Part shown: in pieces, positions 1 to 10,301 of the stretch
How the letters are laid out: each line of letters begins with the position of its first letter
Position numbering within the stretch: position 1 is the first letter of the stretch
From: Tepidiphilus succinatimandens
GTDB lineage: Bacteria; Pseudomonadota; Gammaproteobacteria; Burkholderiales; Rhodocyclaceae
Direction of reading: 5' to 3'
Assembly (NCBI RefSeq): GCF_006503695.1
Contig: NZ_SBIK01000014.1
Coordinates: forward strand, 1 to 64,000
Length of the DNA: 64,000 nucleotides
The notes under the pieces: model-generated
The model's input: the letters and a program-made list of their open reading frames with translations, nothing else
What the model was told of the DNA's origin: nothing
Databases searched by the model: none
Position numbers and translations under genes: made by a program

Positions 1-1
1 G

Positions 2-64
2 CTGCTGGCCGAACTCGACGACGAGTGGATGACCGGCAAGGTCTATCTCAACCTCAACCCGTAA
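2..64 (+). CDS. C-terminal tail of a probable IS256-family transposase (cut by the window edge)
   Basis: Only the last 20 codons lie in the window, ending in TAA at 62-64. The peptide has the ELDDEW...GKVYLNLNP pattern that resembles, from memory, the end of some IS256 (mutator-type) transposases. Support comes from context: 25 bp downstream is a sequence like an IS256-type terminal repeat (89-118). No catalytic residue is inside the window. It could be another protein end, so the call rests mainly on the neighbouring repeat. Confidence 0.45.
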   Translation: MLAELDDEWMTGKVYLNLNP

Positions 65-88
65 CCCCGGCGTCATGACCAACACCAC

Positions 89-118
89 GGAAATTTACAG
101 AAAAAAGGTTGCACAACC
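89..118 (+). repeat. IS256-type right terminal inverted repeat
   Basis: The segment starts GGAAATTTACAG and ends GGTTGCACAACC. A related but different copy occurs at 489-517 in the same orientation. An IS256-type element in + orientation would end here, just after its transposase tail at 2-64. The partner left end would lie outside the window. The differences between the two copies suggest two distinct family members rather than one duplicated element. Confidence 0.5.
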
Positions 119-160
119 GCTAGAAATGCCGCAGGGATGCCCGAATAGCATCGCTTGCGT

Positions 161-230
161 CAAAGGGGGTGTATCAGTTTTACTTCGTTGATCAAGGCAA
201 AACTGTGTCAGTTTTCAATCGGTGTTGACA
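161..230 (-). mobile_element. Possible IS21-type terminus inserted in the transposase remnant
   Basis: Read on the minus strand from 230, the sequence begins TGTCAACACC and carries two imperfect copies of a GAAAACTGACACA / TAAAACTGATACAC motif. Multiple short repeats behind a TG terminus are typical of IS21-family ends. The point 230/231 is also where similarity to the IS256-type transposase fragment stops. No IS21 transposase gene is present, so at most an end remains. Inferred from pattern memory only. Confidence 0.3.
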
Positions 231-424
231 CCGTTGGCGTAGTCACGCCGTCGCTCACTACGTTCATAGGGCGCCGCTCCAAGGAACTGGGATCGTTCGA
301 TCTTGGCGGCTTCATTGACGAGGATGCGCAGAGCCTCGCCGGCACCCTCCAGTCCGTGTTCGAGCAACACAGCATAAGCCATTTCCAAAGGATTGGTTTC
401 GACACGCATCGCCATGATGGGCAT
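231..424 (-). pseudogene. IS256-family transposase, N-terminal fragment
   Basis: Reading leftward from an ATG at 422-424, the frame encodes a short N-terminal piece including GAAPYERSERRRDYANG. This matches the conserved N-terminal signature of mutator-type (IS256) transposases, usually GA.PYER...RRGYANG. Similarity stops near 231, and a stop codon follows in foreign sequence at about 215. The DDE catalytic core, which lies much further downstream in these proteins of about 400 residues, is missing. The matching left terminal repeat lies 65 bp upstream at 489-517. The gene was probably broken by the IS-like sequence on its left. Confidence 0.7.
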
Positions 425-488
425 ACTCCTTTCTCGAAGTCATGGCGTCAGACCGAGCGCCGCGCGCTTCCTACCATAGGCGCTAAAC

Positions 489-517
489 GGAATTTACAGA
501 AAGGATGGTACACAACC
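489..517 (-). repeat. IS256-type left terminal inverted repeat of the truncated element
   Basis: GGAATTTACAGAAAGG...ACACAACC on the + strand is the same class of terminus as 89-118, here in the position of the left end of a leftward-reading element whose transposase start is at 424. The + strand bases 518-546 between this end and yoeB show nothing recognisable beyond a second ACACAACCGCT string. Confidence 0.5.
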
Positions 518-546
518 TTTCCGACACAACCGCTCCGACAGCTTGG

Positions 547-825
547 CTAGTAGTGGTAGCGGCCTTGCAAAAACTCGATCCGATCCGCTTTCACCAGATA
601 GACGCAACGGTGTTCCTGCGTGATCCGGCGTGACCAGACATCCGGGCCCAGATACTTCAATGGTTCGGGATTGCCAATGCCCTTGAATGGATCTCGCAGG
701 ACGGCCTTGACCAGCTCCAGGAGGCGCTTGGCAGTGCGGCGTTCTGTTTCCACCCAGTAGCTCAAGTCCTCCAAGAACTCGGGATGAAACACCGCGACGC
801 GCTTGAGCTCAGCCTTCGATGCCAT
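547..825 (-). CDS. yoeB: YoeB-family type II toxin (ribosome-dependent mRNA interferase)
   Basis: The 92-residue protein has the YoeB/Txe layout: an N-terminal F-HPEFLEDLSYW segment, the central WSRRITQEHRCVY block carrying the catalytic-type Arg and the C-terminal FLQGRYHY tail whose His-Tyr pair is essential in E. coli YoeB. YoeB binds the 50S A-site region and cleaves mRNA on the ribosome. I chose the ATG at 823-825, which overlaps the antitoxin stop by 17 bp; in-frame upstream Met codons would add non-conserved residues lying inside yefM. The gene is second in a yefM-yoeB operon read leftward. The active residues look intact, so the toxin is probably functional. IS debris lies directly downstream. 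Confidence 0.9.
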   Translation of the reverse strand: MASKAELKRVAVFHPEFLEDLSYWVETERRTAKRLLELVKAVLRDPFKGIGNPEPLKYLGPDVWSRRITQEHRCVYLVKADRIEFLQGRYHY

Positions 826-1090
826 AGAGTTTCTCGAGGGCATCGACCGCAGTGGGTGCGACCTCACCGGCCCGAGCACGGGCCAGGGCAGTCAACAGAC
901 GTTCCGCATTCTTTGGCGAGCGCAGCAGATGCGCTGTCTCCATCAGGCTTTGTAGTTCATCGGCGGCAATCATTGCAACGGCCCCCCCCGAGCGGCGACG
1001 CACCACGACGACTTCACGGTCATCGACCGCACGATCCATCAGAGTCTTGAGTTGCTTGCGGGCCTGGCTGTAGGTGGTTTCGATGGTCAT
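809..1090 (-). CDS. yefM: YefM-family antitoxin (Phd/YefM)
   Basis: This 93-residue protein starts at ATG 1088-1090 with TTYSQARKQLKTLMDRAVDD, the classic Phd/YefM DNA-binding N-terminus, followed by a VVVRRRSGGAVAMIAADELQSLMETAHLL block that forms the dimer core. The C-terminal third (AERLLTALARARAG...) would wrap the YoeB toxin. The start has a GGAG ribosome site 9 bp upstream; an upstream in-frame ATG would sit within the predicted promoter and was rejected. YefM both neutralises YoeB and represses its own promoter; the site at 1119-1126 fits that role. Confidence 0.9.
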   Translation of the reverse strand: MTIETTYSQARKQLKTLMDRAVDDREVVVVRRRSGGAVAMIAADELQSLMETAHLLRSPKNAERLLTALARARAGEVAPTAVDALEKLYGIEG

Positions 1091-1104
1091 GACGATCTCC
1101 GTTA

Positions 1105-1140
1105 GTTGGACATATATATTGTACAACTATGACATGACAA
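1105..1140 (-). promoter_or_regulatory. yefM-yoeB promoter with TTGTACAA operator
   Basis: On the minus strand, a -35 TTGTCA (1135-1140) is followed after 16-17 bp by a TATATAT -10 region. Between them sits the perfect 8-bp palindrome TTGTACAA (1119-1126), which contains the TGTACA core known from YefM operators in E. coli. GTTG...CAAC arms extend the symmetry. Position between -35 and -10 fits autorepression. Confidence 0.65.
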
Positions 1141-1196
1141 AGGAACCCCTTCTTCCGTCAGTTCCCACTCACTGCTGTCACACGCTGATTTTGGAA

Positions 1197-1231
1197 AGAA
1201 AAAAAGCCGACCCCCAGAGGCCGGCTTTTCT
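1197..1231 (-). terminator. Rho-independent terminator of the pcc operon
   Basis: AAAGCCG-ACC...GG-CCGGCTTT forms a stem around a CCCAGA loop. On the minus strand it is followed by a run of T (TTTTTTTCTTT), as expected about 25 bp beyond the pccA stop. The other strand also has a TTTTCTT run, so it may act in both directions. Confidence 0.8.
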
Positions 1232-1253
1232 TCACCCTCGCGAGGGAGGAAGC

Positions 1254-3251
1254 TCACTCGAATTCGAGGATCACCTCGTCCACCGCCAGGCTCGCGCCCG
1301 GCTTGGCGACGATTTTCTTCACCTTGCCGTCCTGCTCGGCGCGCAGGATGTTCTCCATCTTCATCGCCTCGATCACGGCGAGTTTCTCCCCGGCCTTCAC
1401 CTCCTGCCCTTCGGCGACCGCAACCTCGCGCAGCAACCCCGGCATGGGCGAGAGGAGGAACTTGGACATGTCGGGCGGCGACTTGAGCGGCATCAGCGGC
1501 CACAGGGCGGCGATATGCTCCGGCAGCACGCGGGCACGCAGCTCGGCGCCGTGGTGGCGCAGCACGTAGAGGATGCCCTCGCGTTCGAGCTGCACCGTCA
1601 TCGGCGCATCGCCGATGCGCACCTGCAGCACGATCTCGCCCAGGCGCCAGCGCGGATCGAAGTCGATCTGCAGCACCCGCTCGCCCGAGCGCACCACGAA
1701 GCGGGAGTCCGAGAGCGACTCGACCGTAGCCGGCGTGGCGCCTTGGGCATCGATCACCCGGTAGTTGGGCGAGGGCGCGTAGCGATGTCCGTTCATCTGG
1801 CCGGAGAGTCGGGCGTTGCGCAGCCGCCACTTGTGCTCGACCGCCGCCAGGATGAGGCGCAGCATCAGCGGGTCTTCGTGCGGCACCATCTCCGGCGTGA
1901 AGCCGTGGGGGAATTCCTCGGCGATGAAGCCGGTGGTGAGCCGCCCCTCGCGGAAGCGCGGATGCTGCATGAGCGCCGCCTGGAAGGGGATGTTGGAGTG
2001 GATGCCGCGAATGACGAAGGCATCGAGCGCCTCCTGCATCCGCCCGATCGCCTCCAGCCGGTCGCGCCCGTGTACGATGAGCTTGGCGATCATCGAGTCG
2101 TAGTACATCGAGATCTCGCCGCCCTCATAGACGCCGGTGTCGACGCGCACCTGGCCCGGCACTTCGGCCGGCGGACGGAACTTCACCAGGCGCCCGGTGG
2201 AGGGCAGGAAGCCGCGGAAAGGATCCTCGGCGTTGATGCGGCATTCCATCGCCCAGCCGTCGATGCGCAGCTCGGATTGCGACAGCGGCAGTTTCTCGCC
2301 GGCGGCGATGCGGATCATCCACTCGACCAGATCGAGCCCGGTGATCATCTCGGTGACCGGGTGCTCGACCTGCAGCCGCGTGTTCATCTCGAGGAAGTAG
2401 AAGGACTTGTCCTTGCCGACGACGAATTCCACCGTGCCGGCGGACTGGTACTGCACCGCGCGCGCCAGCGCCACCGCCTGCTCGCCCATGGCGCGGCGGG
2501 TGTCCGGGTCGATGAAGGGGCTGGGCGCCTCTTCCACCACTTTCTGGTGGCGGCGCTGCACCGAGCATTCGCGCTCGAAGAGATAGACATAGTTGCCGTA
2601 GGCGTCGCCGAAGACCTGGATCTCGATGTGGCGCGGCTCTTCGACGAACTTCTCGATGAAGACGCGATCGTCGCCGAAGGCGTTGCGCGCCTCGTTGCGG
2701 CAGGATTCGAACCCTTCGCGGCACTGGGCGTCGTCGTAGGCCACGCGCAGCCCCTTGCCCCCGCCGCCGGCCGAAGCCTTGATCATCACCGGATAGCCGA
2801 TGTCGCGGGCGATGCGCACCGCCTCCTCGGCCGATTCGATCGGCTCGTTGTAGCCGGGGATGGTATTGACGCCCGCCTGCATGGCGAGCTTCTTCGAGGC
2901 GATCTTGTCGCCCATGGCGGCGATGGCGTCGGCCTTGGGACCGATGAAGACGATGCCCTCTTCCTCGAGCCGGCGGGCGAACTCCTCGTTCTCCGAGAGA
3001 AAGCCGTAGCCGGGGTGCACCGCCTCGGCGCCGGTCTGCTTACAGGCGGCGATGATTTTGTCCATCGCCAGGTAGGATTCCTTGGAAGGCGCGGGGCCGA
3101 TGCACACCGCCTCGTCGGCGAGCTGCACGTGCAGCGCACGGCGGTCGGCCTCGGAATAGACCGCCACGGTGGCGATCCCCATCTTGCGCGCGGTCTTGAT
3201 CACCCGGCAGGCGATCTCGCCCCGGTTGGCGATCAGAATCTTTTTGAACAT
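1254..3251 (-). CDS. pccA: Propionyl-CoA carboxylase alpha subunit (biotin carboxylase + BCCP)
   Basis: The 665-residue protein begins MFKKILIANRGEIACR, the hallmark of acyl-CoA carboxylase biotin-carboxylase subunits, followed by an ATP-grasp domain with KASAGGGGKGLR and the EMNTRLQVEHPVTE block. A BT-type linker region follows, and the C-terminal biotinyl domain has EAMKMEN with the biotin-accepting Lys at about residue 631. It carboxylates biotin with ATP and bicarbonate for transfer by PccB. I chose ATG 3249-3251, preceded by GAGGGAAA; an in-frame ATG six codons upstream is less well placed. It is the last gene of mcm-meaB-pccB-pccA. Methylcrotonyl- or acetyl-CoA carboxylase alternatives are made less likely by the mutase neighbours. 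Confidence 0.92.
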   Translation of the reverse strand: MFKKILIANRGEIACRVIKTARKMGIATVAVYSEADRRALHVQLADEAVCIGPAPSKESYLAMDKIIAACKQTGAEAVHPGYGFLSENEEFARRLEEEGIVFIGPKADAIAAMGDKIASKKLAMQAGVNTIPGYNEPIESAEEAVRIARDIGYPVMIKASAGGGGKGLRVAYDDAQCREGFESCRNEARNAFGDDRVFIEKFVEEPRHIEIQVFGDAYGNYVYLFERECSVQRRHQKVVEEAPSPFIDPDTRRAMGEQAVALARAVQYQSAGTVEFVVGKDKSFYFLEMNTRLQVEHPVTEMITGLDLVEWMIRIAAGEKLPLSQSELRIDGWAMECRINAEDPFRGFLPSTGRLVKFRPPAEVPGQVRVDTGVYEGGEISMYYDSMIAKLIVHGRDRLEAIGRMQEALDAFVIRGIHSNIPFQAALMQHPRFREGRLTTGFIAEEFPHGFTPEMVPHEDPLMLRLILAAVEHKWRLRNARLSGQMNGHRYAPSPNYRVIDAQGATPATVESLSDSRFVVRSGERVLQIDFDPRWRLGEIVLQVRIGDAPMTVQLEREGILYVLRHHGAELRARVLPEHIAALWPLMPLKSPPDMSKFLLSPMPGLLREVAVAEGQEVKAGEKLAVIEAMKMENILRAEQDGKVKKIVAKPGASLAVDEVILEFE

Positions 3252-3294
3252 GGTGGTGTTTTCCCTCATTGCGATGAACCGTTGGCGTGCCGCC

Positions 3295-4827
3295 TCACAG
3301 CGGGATGTTGCCGTGCTTGCGCCAGGGGTTTTCGAGCTTCTTGTCCTCGAGCATCGCCAGCGAGCGGCAGATGCGCTTGCGCGTGGCGTGCGGCATGATG
3401 ACGTCGTCGATGTAGCCGCGCCGCGCCGCCACGAAGGGGTTGGCGAACTTCTCGCGGTACTCCGCCTCGCGCGCGGCGATCTTCTCGGGGTCGTTCTTCT
3501 CGTCGCGGAAGATGATCTCGACCGCCCCTTTCGGCCCCATGACGGCGATCTCGGCGGTGGGCCAGGCGAAGTTGACGTCGCCGCGCAGGTGCTTGGAGGC
3601 CATCACGTCGTAGGCCCCGCCGTAGGCCTTGCGGGTGATGACGGTGATCTTGGGCACCGTAGCCTCGGCATAGGCGTAGAGGAGTTTGGCGCCGTGCTTG
3701 ATGATGCCGCCGTATTCCTGGGCCGTGCCGGGCAAGAAGCCGGGCACGTCGACGAAGGTGACGATGGGGATGTTGAAGGCGTCGCAGAAGCGCACGAAGC
3801 GCGCCGCCTTGATCGAGGACTTGATGTCGAGGCAGCCGGCGAGCACCATGGGCTGGTTGGCCACGAAGCCCACGGTGCGCCCTTCCATGCGCCCGAAGCC
3901 GACGACGATGTTCTTGGCGTAGTCGGGCTGGACCTCGAAGAAGTCGCCCTCGTCGACCACCTTGAGGATGAGCTCCTTGATGTCGTAGGGCTGGTTGGGG
4001 TTGTCGGGCACGAGGGTGTCGAGCGAGGGTTCCATGCGCTCGGCCGTGTCGCTGGTGGGGCGCACCGGCGGCTTCTCGCGGTTGTTGAGCGGCAGGAAGT
4101 CGAAGAAGCGGCGCAGCTGCAGCAATGCTTCGATGTCGTTCTCGAAAGCCGCATCGGCCACGCCCGAGCGCGTGGTGTGGGTGACGGCCCCGCCGAGCTC
4201 CTCGGCCGTGACCTCTTCGTGCGTGACGGTCTTCACCACGTCCGGGCCGGTGACGAACATGTAGGAGGTATCCTTCACCATGAAGATGAAGTCGGTCATG
4301 GCCGGCGAATAGACCGCGCCGCCCGCGCACGGCCCCATGATCATGGAGATCTGCGGGATCACGCCGGAGGCGAGCACGTTCCTCTGGAAGACGTCGGCGT
4401 AGCCGCCCAGGGACGCCACCCCTTCCTGGATGCGCGCCCCGCCCGAGTCGTTCAGGCCGATCACCGGCGCGCCGACCTTCATCGCCTGGTCCATGATCTT
4501 GCAGATCTTCTCGGCGTGCGCTTCCGACAGCGACCCGCCGAAGACGGTGAAGTCCTGGCTGAAGACGAAGACGAGCCGGCCGTTGATGGTGCCGTAGCCC
4601 GTCACCACCCCGTCACCGGGGATGTGCTCCTTCTCCATCCCGAAATCGGTGCAGCGGTGCTCCTTGAACATGTCCCACTCTTCGAAACTGCCCTCGTCGA
4701 GCAGCACCTCGATGCGCTCGCGCGCGGTGAGCTTGCCCTTGGCGTGCTGGGCGTCGATGCGCCGCTGCCCGCCGCCCAGGCGGGCCCGGGCGCGTTGCTC
4801 TTCCAACCGACGGATGATGTCCTGCAT
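3295..4827 (-). CDS. pccB: Propionyl-CoA carboxylase beta subunit (carboxyltransferase)
   Basis: The 510-residue carboxyltransferase has the two crotonase-like halves of this family. The N half contains [19 protein letters not shown] and the [17 protein letters not shown] helix followed by [11 protein letters not shown]; the C half contains [30 protein letters not shown] and the MASKHLRGD segment. It moves the carboxyl group from biotin on PccA to propionyl-CoA to give (S)-methylmalonyl-CoA. Length and motifs match PccB closely. A GAGGAT ribosome site precedes ATG 4825-4827, 9 bp after the meaB stop. Gene order supports feeding of Mcm, although no methylmalonyl-CoA epimerase is in the window. 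Confidence 0.93.
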   Translation of the reverse strand: MQDIIRRLEEQRARARLGGGQRRIDAQHAKGKLTARERIEVLLDEGSFEEWDMFKEHRCTDFGMEKEHIPGDGVVTGYGTINGRLVFVFSQDFTVFGGSLSEAHAEKICKIMDQAMKVGAPVIGLNDSGGARIQEGVASLGGYADVFQRNVLASGVIPQISMIMGPCAGGAVYSPAMTDFIFMVKDTSYMFVTGPDVVKTVTHEEVTAEELGGAVTHTTRSGVADAAFENDIEALLQLRRFFDFLPLNNREKPPVRPTSDTAERMEPSLDTLVPDNPNQPYDIKELILKVVDEGDFFEVQPDYAKNIVVGFGRMEGRTVGFVANQPMVLAGCLDIKSSIKAARFVRFCDAFNIPIVTFVDVPGFLPGTAQEYGGIIKHGAKLLYAYAEATVPKITVITRKAYGGAYDVMASKHLRGDVNFAWPTAEIAVMGPKGAVEIIFRDEKNDPEKIAAREAEYREKFANPFVAARRGYIDDVIMPHATRKRICRSLAMLEDKKLENPWRKHGNIPL

Positions 4828-4836
4828 GGTTTATCC

Positions 4837-5868
4837 TCACTGACTGATGGTCTGGCTCGCATCGAGCAGGCGCCGCGCCGCGACCACCGGCGCGAGCCGC
4901 CCGCTCTCCACGTCCCGTTCGATCGCCGGCAGCATCGTGCGCACGGCGGGGTGCTGGCGGAAGCGGCGCTTGAGTTCGGCGTCGATCCGTTCCCACATCC
5001 AGGCGAGCGCCTGATGGCGGCGTTTTTCGGCAAGTGCGCCGTTTTTCTGCATCGTGTCGCGAAAGGCGAGCACCGTCTCCCAGAAGCGATCGAGCCCCTC
5101 GCCCTTGAGCGCCGAGACGAGCAGCACCGGCACGCGCCAGTCGGGGTGCGGCGGGCGCAGCATGTGCAGCGCCGTCTCGAGCTGGGCCTTGGCCCGCATG
5201 GCCGCGGCCGGGTCGGCGTCGGCCTTGTTGATGACGATGAGGTCGGCGAGCTCCATGATCCCCTTCTTGATGCCCTGCAGGTCGTCACCGGCGTTGGGCA
5301 GCTGCAGCAGGACGAACATGTCGGTCATGTTGGCCACCGCCGTCTCCGACTGCCCCACCCCCACGGTCTCGACGATGACGACGTCGAACCCCGCCGCCTC
5401 GCATACCAGCATCGTCTCGCGCGTCTTCTCGGCCACGCCCCCGAGGCTTCCCGCCGAGGGGCTGGGACGGATGAAGGCGCGCGGATCGCGGCTCAGGCGC
5501 TCCATGCGCGTCTTGTCCCCGAGAATGGAGCCGCCCGAGACGCTGGAAGAGGGGTCGACGGCGAGTACGGCGACCCGATGCCCGCGCTCGACGAGGTACA
5601 GGCCCAGCGCCTCGATAAAGGTGGACTTGCCCACCCCCGGCACGCCGGAGATGCCCAGGCGCAGCGCCCTACCCGTGTGCGGCAGCAGCGCCTGCAGCAC
5701 GGCCTCGGCCCGGCGCTGATGATCGGGCCGGCTCGATTCGATGAGGGTGATCGCCTTGGCGAGCGGCCGCAGCGCATGCGCGAGCACCCCTTCGACGAGG
5801 GCGCGATCCTCCTCGCCGAGTACGGACTGCCCGTCAAAACCCGCCGGCACCGCTTCCTGCTGCGACAC
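4837..5868 (-). CDS. meaB: MeaB: G-protein chaperone of methylmalonyl-CoA mutase
   Basis: This 343-residue protein is a SIMIBI-class GTPase. Visible motifs: Walker A GVPGVGKST near residue 75, switch-type DPSSSVSGGSILGDKTRM, VETVGVGQSE, and the base-recognition NKAD. MeaB loads adenosylcobalamin into methylmalonyl-CoA mutase and protects it from inactivation. The frame begins with GTG (5866-5868), three bases after the mcm stop with GAGGG just upstream in the mcm 3' end, so translation is probably coupled. The C-terminal helices match the family dimerisation arm. Often named ArgK in older annotation. Confidence 0.92.
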   Translation of the reverse strand: MSQQEAVPAGFDGQSVLGEEDRALVEGVLAHALRPLAKAITLIESSRPDHQRRAEAVLQALLPHTGRALRLGISGVPGVGKSTFIEALGLYLVERGHRVAVLAVDPSSSVSGGSILGDKTRMERLSRDPRAFIRPSPSAGSLGGVAEKTRETMLVCEAAGFDVVIVETVGVGQSETAVANMTDMFVLLQLPNAGDDLQGIKKGIMELADLIVINKADADPAAAMRAKAQLETALHMLRPPHPDWRVPVLLVSALKGEGLDRFWETVLAFRDTMQKNGALAEKRRHQALAWMWERIDAELKRRFRQHPAVRTMLPAIERDVESGRLAPVVAARRLLDASQTISQ

Positions 5869-5871
5869 GGC

Positions 5872-8037
<2,166 letters not shown>

Positions 8038-8130
8038 GGAGACATCCCTCGACGACGATGGAGGCGTGACATCCGCGCCGTCGAAACGCGGCACCGATCG
8101 GCAGGCGGCGCGGAAACCGGAAACGGCAAA

Positions 8131-8155
8131 TATAATATGTAATCCATAATTATGG
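8131..8155. promoter_or_regulatory. Divergent promoter/operator between mcm and the GntR-type regulator
   Basis: This AT-rich island inside a GC-rich spacer holds TATAAT (8131-8136), a good + strand -10, and the perfect 12-bp palindrome CCATAATTATGG (8144-8155), whose other strand also offers CATAAT. A palindrome at overlapping promoters is the normal site for a local FCD-type repressor such as the adjacent gene. The operator assignment is inference. Confidence 0.45.
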
Positions 8156-8174
8156 AAGACCCGGAGCCGCAGCG

Positions 8175-8852
8175 ATGACTCCGCAACGCATCGCGCCCCA
8201 GGCGCTCTATCAGGAAGTGGCCGAACGGCTGCGCCAGCGCATCTTCGCCCACGAGCTGCCGCCGGGGCGGCCGATCGACGAGCTGCGCCTGGCGGCCGAA
8301 TACGGCATCTCGCGTACCCCCCTGCGCGAGGCCCTGAAGGTGCTCGCCGCCGAAGGGCTGGTGACCTTGATCCCGCGGCGCGGCGCCTTCGTCAGCCAGA
8401 TCTCCGGCGAAGAGCTGGATGCGATCTTCGACGTGCTCGCCGTGCTCGAGGGGCACGCCGCGCGCCGGGCCGCCGAGCGCCTGGACGAGGCATCGGCCCG
8501 GCAGCTGCGGCAGCTGCACGAACGCCTGGAGGAAGCGGCGCGCGCCGGGGCGATCGACGCTTTCTTCGAGGCGAACCAAGCTTTCCATGCAGAAGTTTTG
8601 CGCCTTGCCGCCAACCCCTTCCTCTCGGCCACGATCCAGGATCTGCGCCAGAAGATTCGGCTGAGCCGCCACCATTCGCTCTACGACGAAGGGCGGCTGG
8701 AGCACAGCCTGCAGGAGCACCGCGAGCTGCTCGCGGCCCTGCTCGGCGGCGAGGCCGCGGCGGCCGAGCGGTACATGCGCGCGCATCTGCGCTCGGGGCG
8801 CGAGGCGATCGCGCACGTGCAGCACGACGCCGTGGCCAATCCTTTTTCTTGA
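8175..8852 (+). CDS. GntR-family transcriptional regulator, FCD (FadR-like) type
   Basis: The 225-residue protein has an N-terminal winged helix ([13 protein letters not shown]...[34 protein letters not shown]) typical of GntR proteins and a C-terminal all-helical FCD ligand domain with the conserved metal-binding His positions (F...FHAEV, H...HRELLAAL). Members sense organic acids or acyl compounds. It is transcribed divergently from mcm-meaB-pccBA and 15 bp upstream of a crotonase-like gene, so control of the propionyl-CoA module is the likely role. The ligand cannot be read from sequence. Confidence 0.88.
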   Translation: MTPQRIAPQALYQEVAERLRQRIFAHELPPGRPIDELRLAAEYGISRTPLREALKVLAAEGLVTLIPRRGAFVSQISGEELDAIFDVLAVLEGHAARRAAERLDEASARQLRQLHERLEEAARAGAIDAFFEANQAFHAEVLRLAANPFLSATIQDLRQKIRLSRHHSLYDEGRLEHSLQEHRELLAALLGGEAAAAERYMRAHLRSGREAIAHVQHDAVANPFS

Positions 8853-8867
8853 ATGCGAGGAATTTCC

Positions 8868-9671
8868 ATGAGCGGCACGCTTCATACCCAGCCCCATCCC
8901 GAGGCGTCCTGCCTCGTCGTCACCCTGGAAAATCCCGGCAAGCGCAACGCGATCGATGCGGCCCTGTGGCGGGCGCTGGGCGACCTGTTCACGGAACTCG
9001 CCGCCGAGGGGCTTCCCTGGCGCAGCGTGATCCTCACCGGCGCGGGCGAGGCCTTCGCCGCCGGCGGCGACCTGGAGGAATTCCCCCGCGTGCGCGCCGA
9101 CCTCGCCTCCGCGCTGGATTACCACGAAGGCAAGGTCGGACGGGCGCTGCGCGCCATCGCCGACTGCCCGCTGCCGGTGATCGCAGCGATCGAAGGCCCC
9201 TGTATCGGCGGCGGGCTGGAGATCGCGGCGATGTGCGATCTGCGCGTGGCCGGACGCAGCGCCCGCTTCGGTGCGCCCATCGCCCGGCTCGGTTTCTGGA
9301 TGTATCCCGGTGAGCTCGCCCTGCTGCGCGAGCGTCTGCCCGAAGGGCTGCTCGCGCAGATGCTGCTCGAAGGGGCCGTGCTCGATGCCGAACGCCTGTG
9401 GGGGCTAGGCGTGCTGCATCACCGCGTCGAGGATGGCCATGCGCTCGAAGAGGCGCTCGCGGTGGCGCGGCGCATCGTCGCCGGGGCCCCGCGCGTGGCG
9501 CGCATGCACAAGCGCTGGCTCGCTCGCCTGCGCCTGCGCACGCCCTTGTCGGAAGAAGAGAAACGCGCCGGGCTGGACTTCCTCGACGACCCCGACTACC
9601 GCGAAGGGCTCGCCGCTTTCCTCGAAAAACGGGCCCCGTGTTTCGCACGCCACGGCCAGGATGAAAAATGA
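8868..9671 (+). CDS. Crotonase-fold protein (enoyl-CoA hydratase/isomerase family), atypical active site
   Basis: The 267-residue protein has the crotonase fold: ENPGKRNAID, the oxyanion segments AAGGDLEEF and GPCIGGGLEIAAMCDL, and a DYREGLAAFLEKRAP tail. By comparison with rat enoyl-CoA hydratase, Glu144 aligns to Ile138 (APIARLG) and Glu164 aligns to Gln (LLAQMLL), so ordinary hydration is unlikely. A decarboxylase-type role, as in the methylmalonyl-CoA decarboxylase branch of the family, is possible given the neighbouring methylmalonyl-CoA genes but is not proven; the His seen in the E. coli enzyme is absent. ATG 8868 has a GAGGAAT ribosome site; it likely shares a transcript with the regulator upstream. 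Confidence 0.75.
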   Translation: MSGTLHTQPHPEASCLVVTLENPGKRNAIDAALWRALGDLFTELAAEGLPWRSVILTGAGEAFAAGGDLEEFPRVRADLASALDYHEGKVGRALRAIADCPLPVIAAIEGPCIGGGLEIAAMCDLRVAGRSARFGAPIARLGFWMYPGELALLRERLPEGLLAQMLLEGAVLDAERLWGLGVLHHRVEDGHALEEALAVARRIVAGAPRVARMHKRWLARLRLRTPLSEEEKRAGLDFLDDPDYREGLAAFLEKRAPCFARHGQDEK

Positions 9672-9759
9672 AGGCATTCTCGGGGGCATTGATTGCGTTC
9701 GCATTCGCTTCACGCTAAGATCATGGAATCGCCCTTGGCATCCTCAGGAGATAGCAACC

Positions 9760-10299
9760 ATGCGCTTCGCCCCCCTGCCCCTTGCCGCTGCGCTGGGCGC
9801 CGTCCTGCTCGGCGGCTGCACCAACCCCGGCGCACCGCTTCCCACCGATTTCGCCCAGGAACCGCAGCAGAAGATCCAGGCGGTACGGCAGTGGCAAACG
9901 GTGGCCGCGAGCCTTGCCGAGCGGCTGAGCGTCATGATGATCCGCGACAACAGCTGTACGCCGCAAGCCGCCCTGTGCGACGTCCTCTACGTGCACCCGG
10001 CCGCCAATGCCTCCACCTTCGACGCCGCCTTCCGCGAAGCCTTCGTGAGCTACCTCGTCGGCCGTGGCTGGAACGTGGCGCAGGACGGGCCGGCCGACAT
10101 CGAGATCGACCTCGACAGCCGCTACGCCAAGCTCGCCACCGCCCCCGAAGTCGAGGCGATGGTCACGGCCTCGGCACGGCGCGGTGACCGCTATCTCGCC
10201 CGCATCTCCGACGTCTACTACATCACCAGCCCCGAGCTCTACGCCAAGGCGACCCCGCCCCTGTACGATCCCGCCCGGCTGACGGTGAAAGGAGACTGA
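9760..10299 (+). CDS. Putative lipoprotein of unknown function
   Basis: The 179-residue product has a signal peptide ending in a lipobox (LLGGC, Cys about residue 20), so it should be a membrane-anchored lipoprotein. The mature part is soluble with two further Cys (SCTPQAALC) that could pair. I do not recognise a family with certainty. ATG 9760 has a CAGGAG ribosome site. It is followed two bases later by a FlgO-type lipoprotein, and the ribosome site of that gene lies inside this one, so the two are co-translated and probably work together at the cell envelope. Confidence 0.7.
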   Translation: MRFAPLPLAAALGAVLLGGCTNPGAPLPTDFAQEPQQKIQAVRQWQTVAASLAERLSVMMIRDNSCTPQAALCDVLYVHPAANASTFDAAFREAFVSYLVGRGWNVAQDGPADIEIDLDSRYAKLATAPEVEAMVTASARRGDRYLARISDVYYITSPELYAKATPPLYDPARLTVKGD

Positions 10300-10301
10300 C
10301 C

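Noticed and set aside
155-550. A + strand 131-codon frame across the left-edge IS debris
   Set aside because: It runs antisense through the transposase fragment and the IS ends; no family resemblance.
1074-3398. A + strand open frame of about 770 codons opposite pccA
   Set aside because: Antisense shadow of the biotin carboxylase gene; low-complexity translation and no ribosome site.
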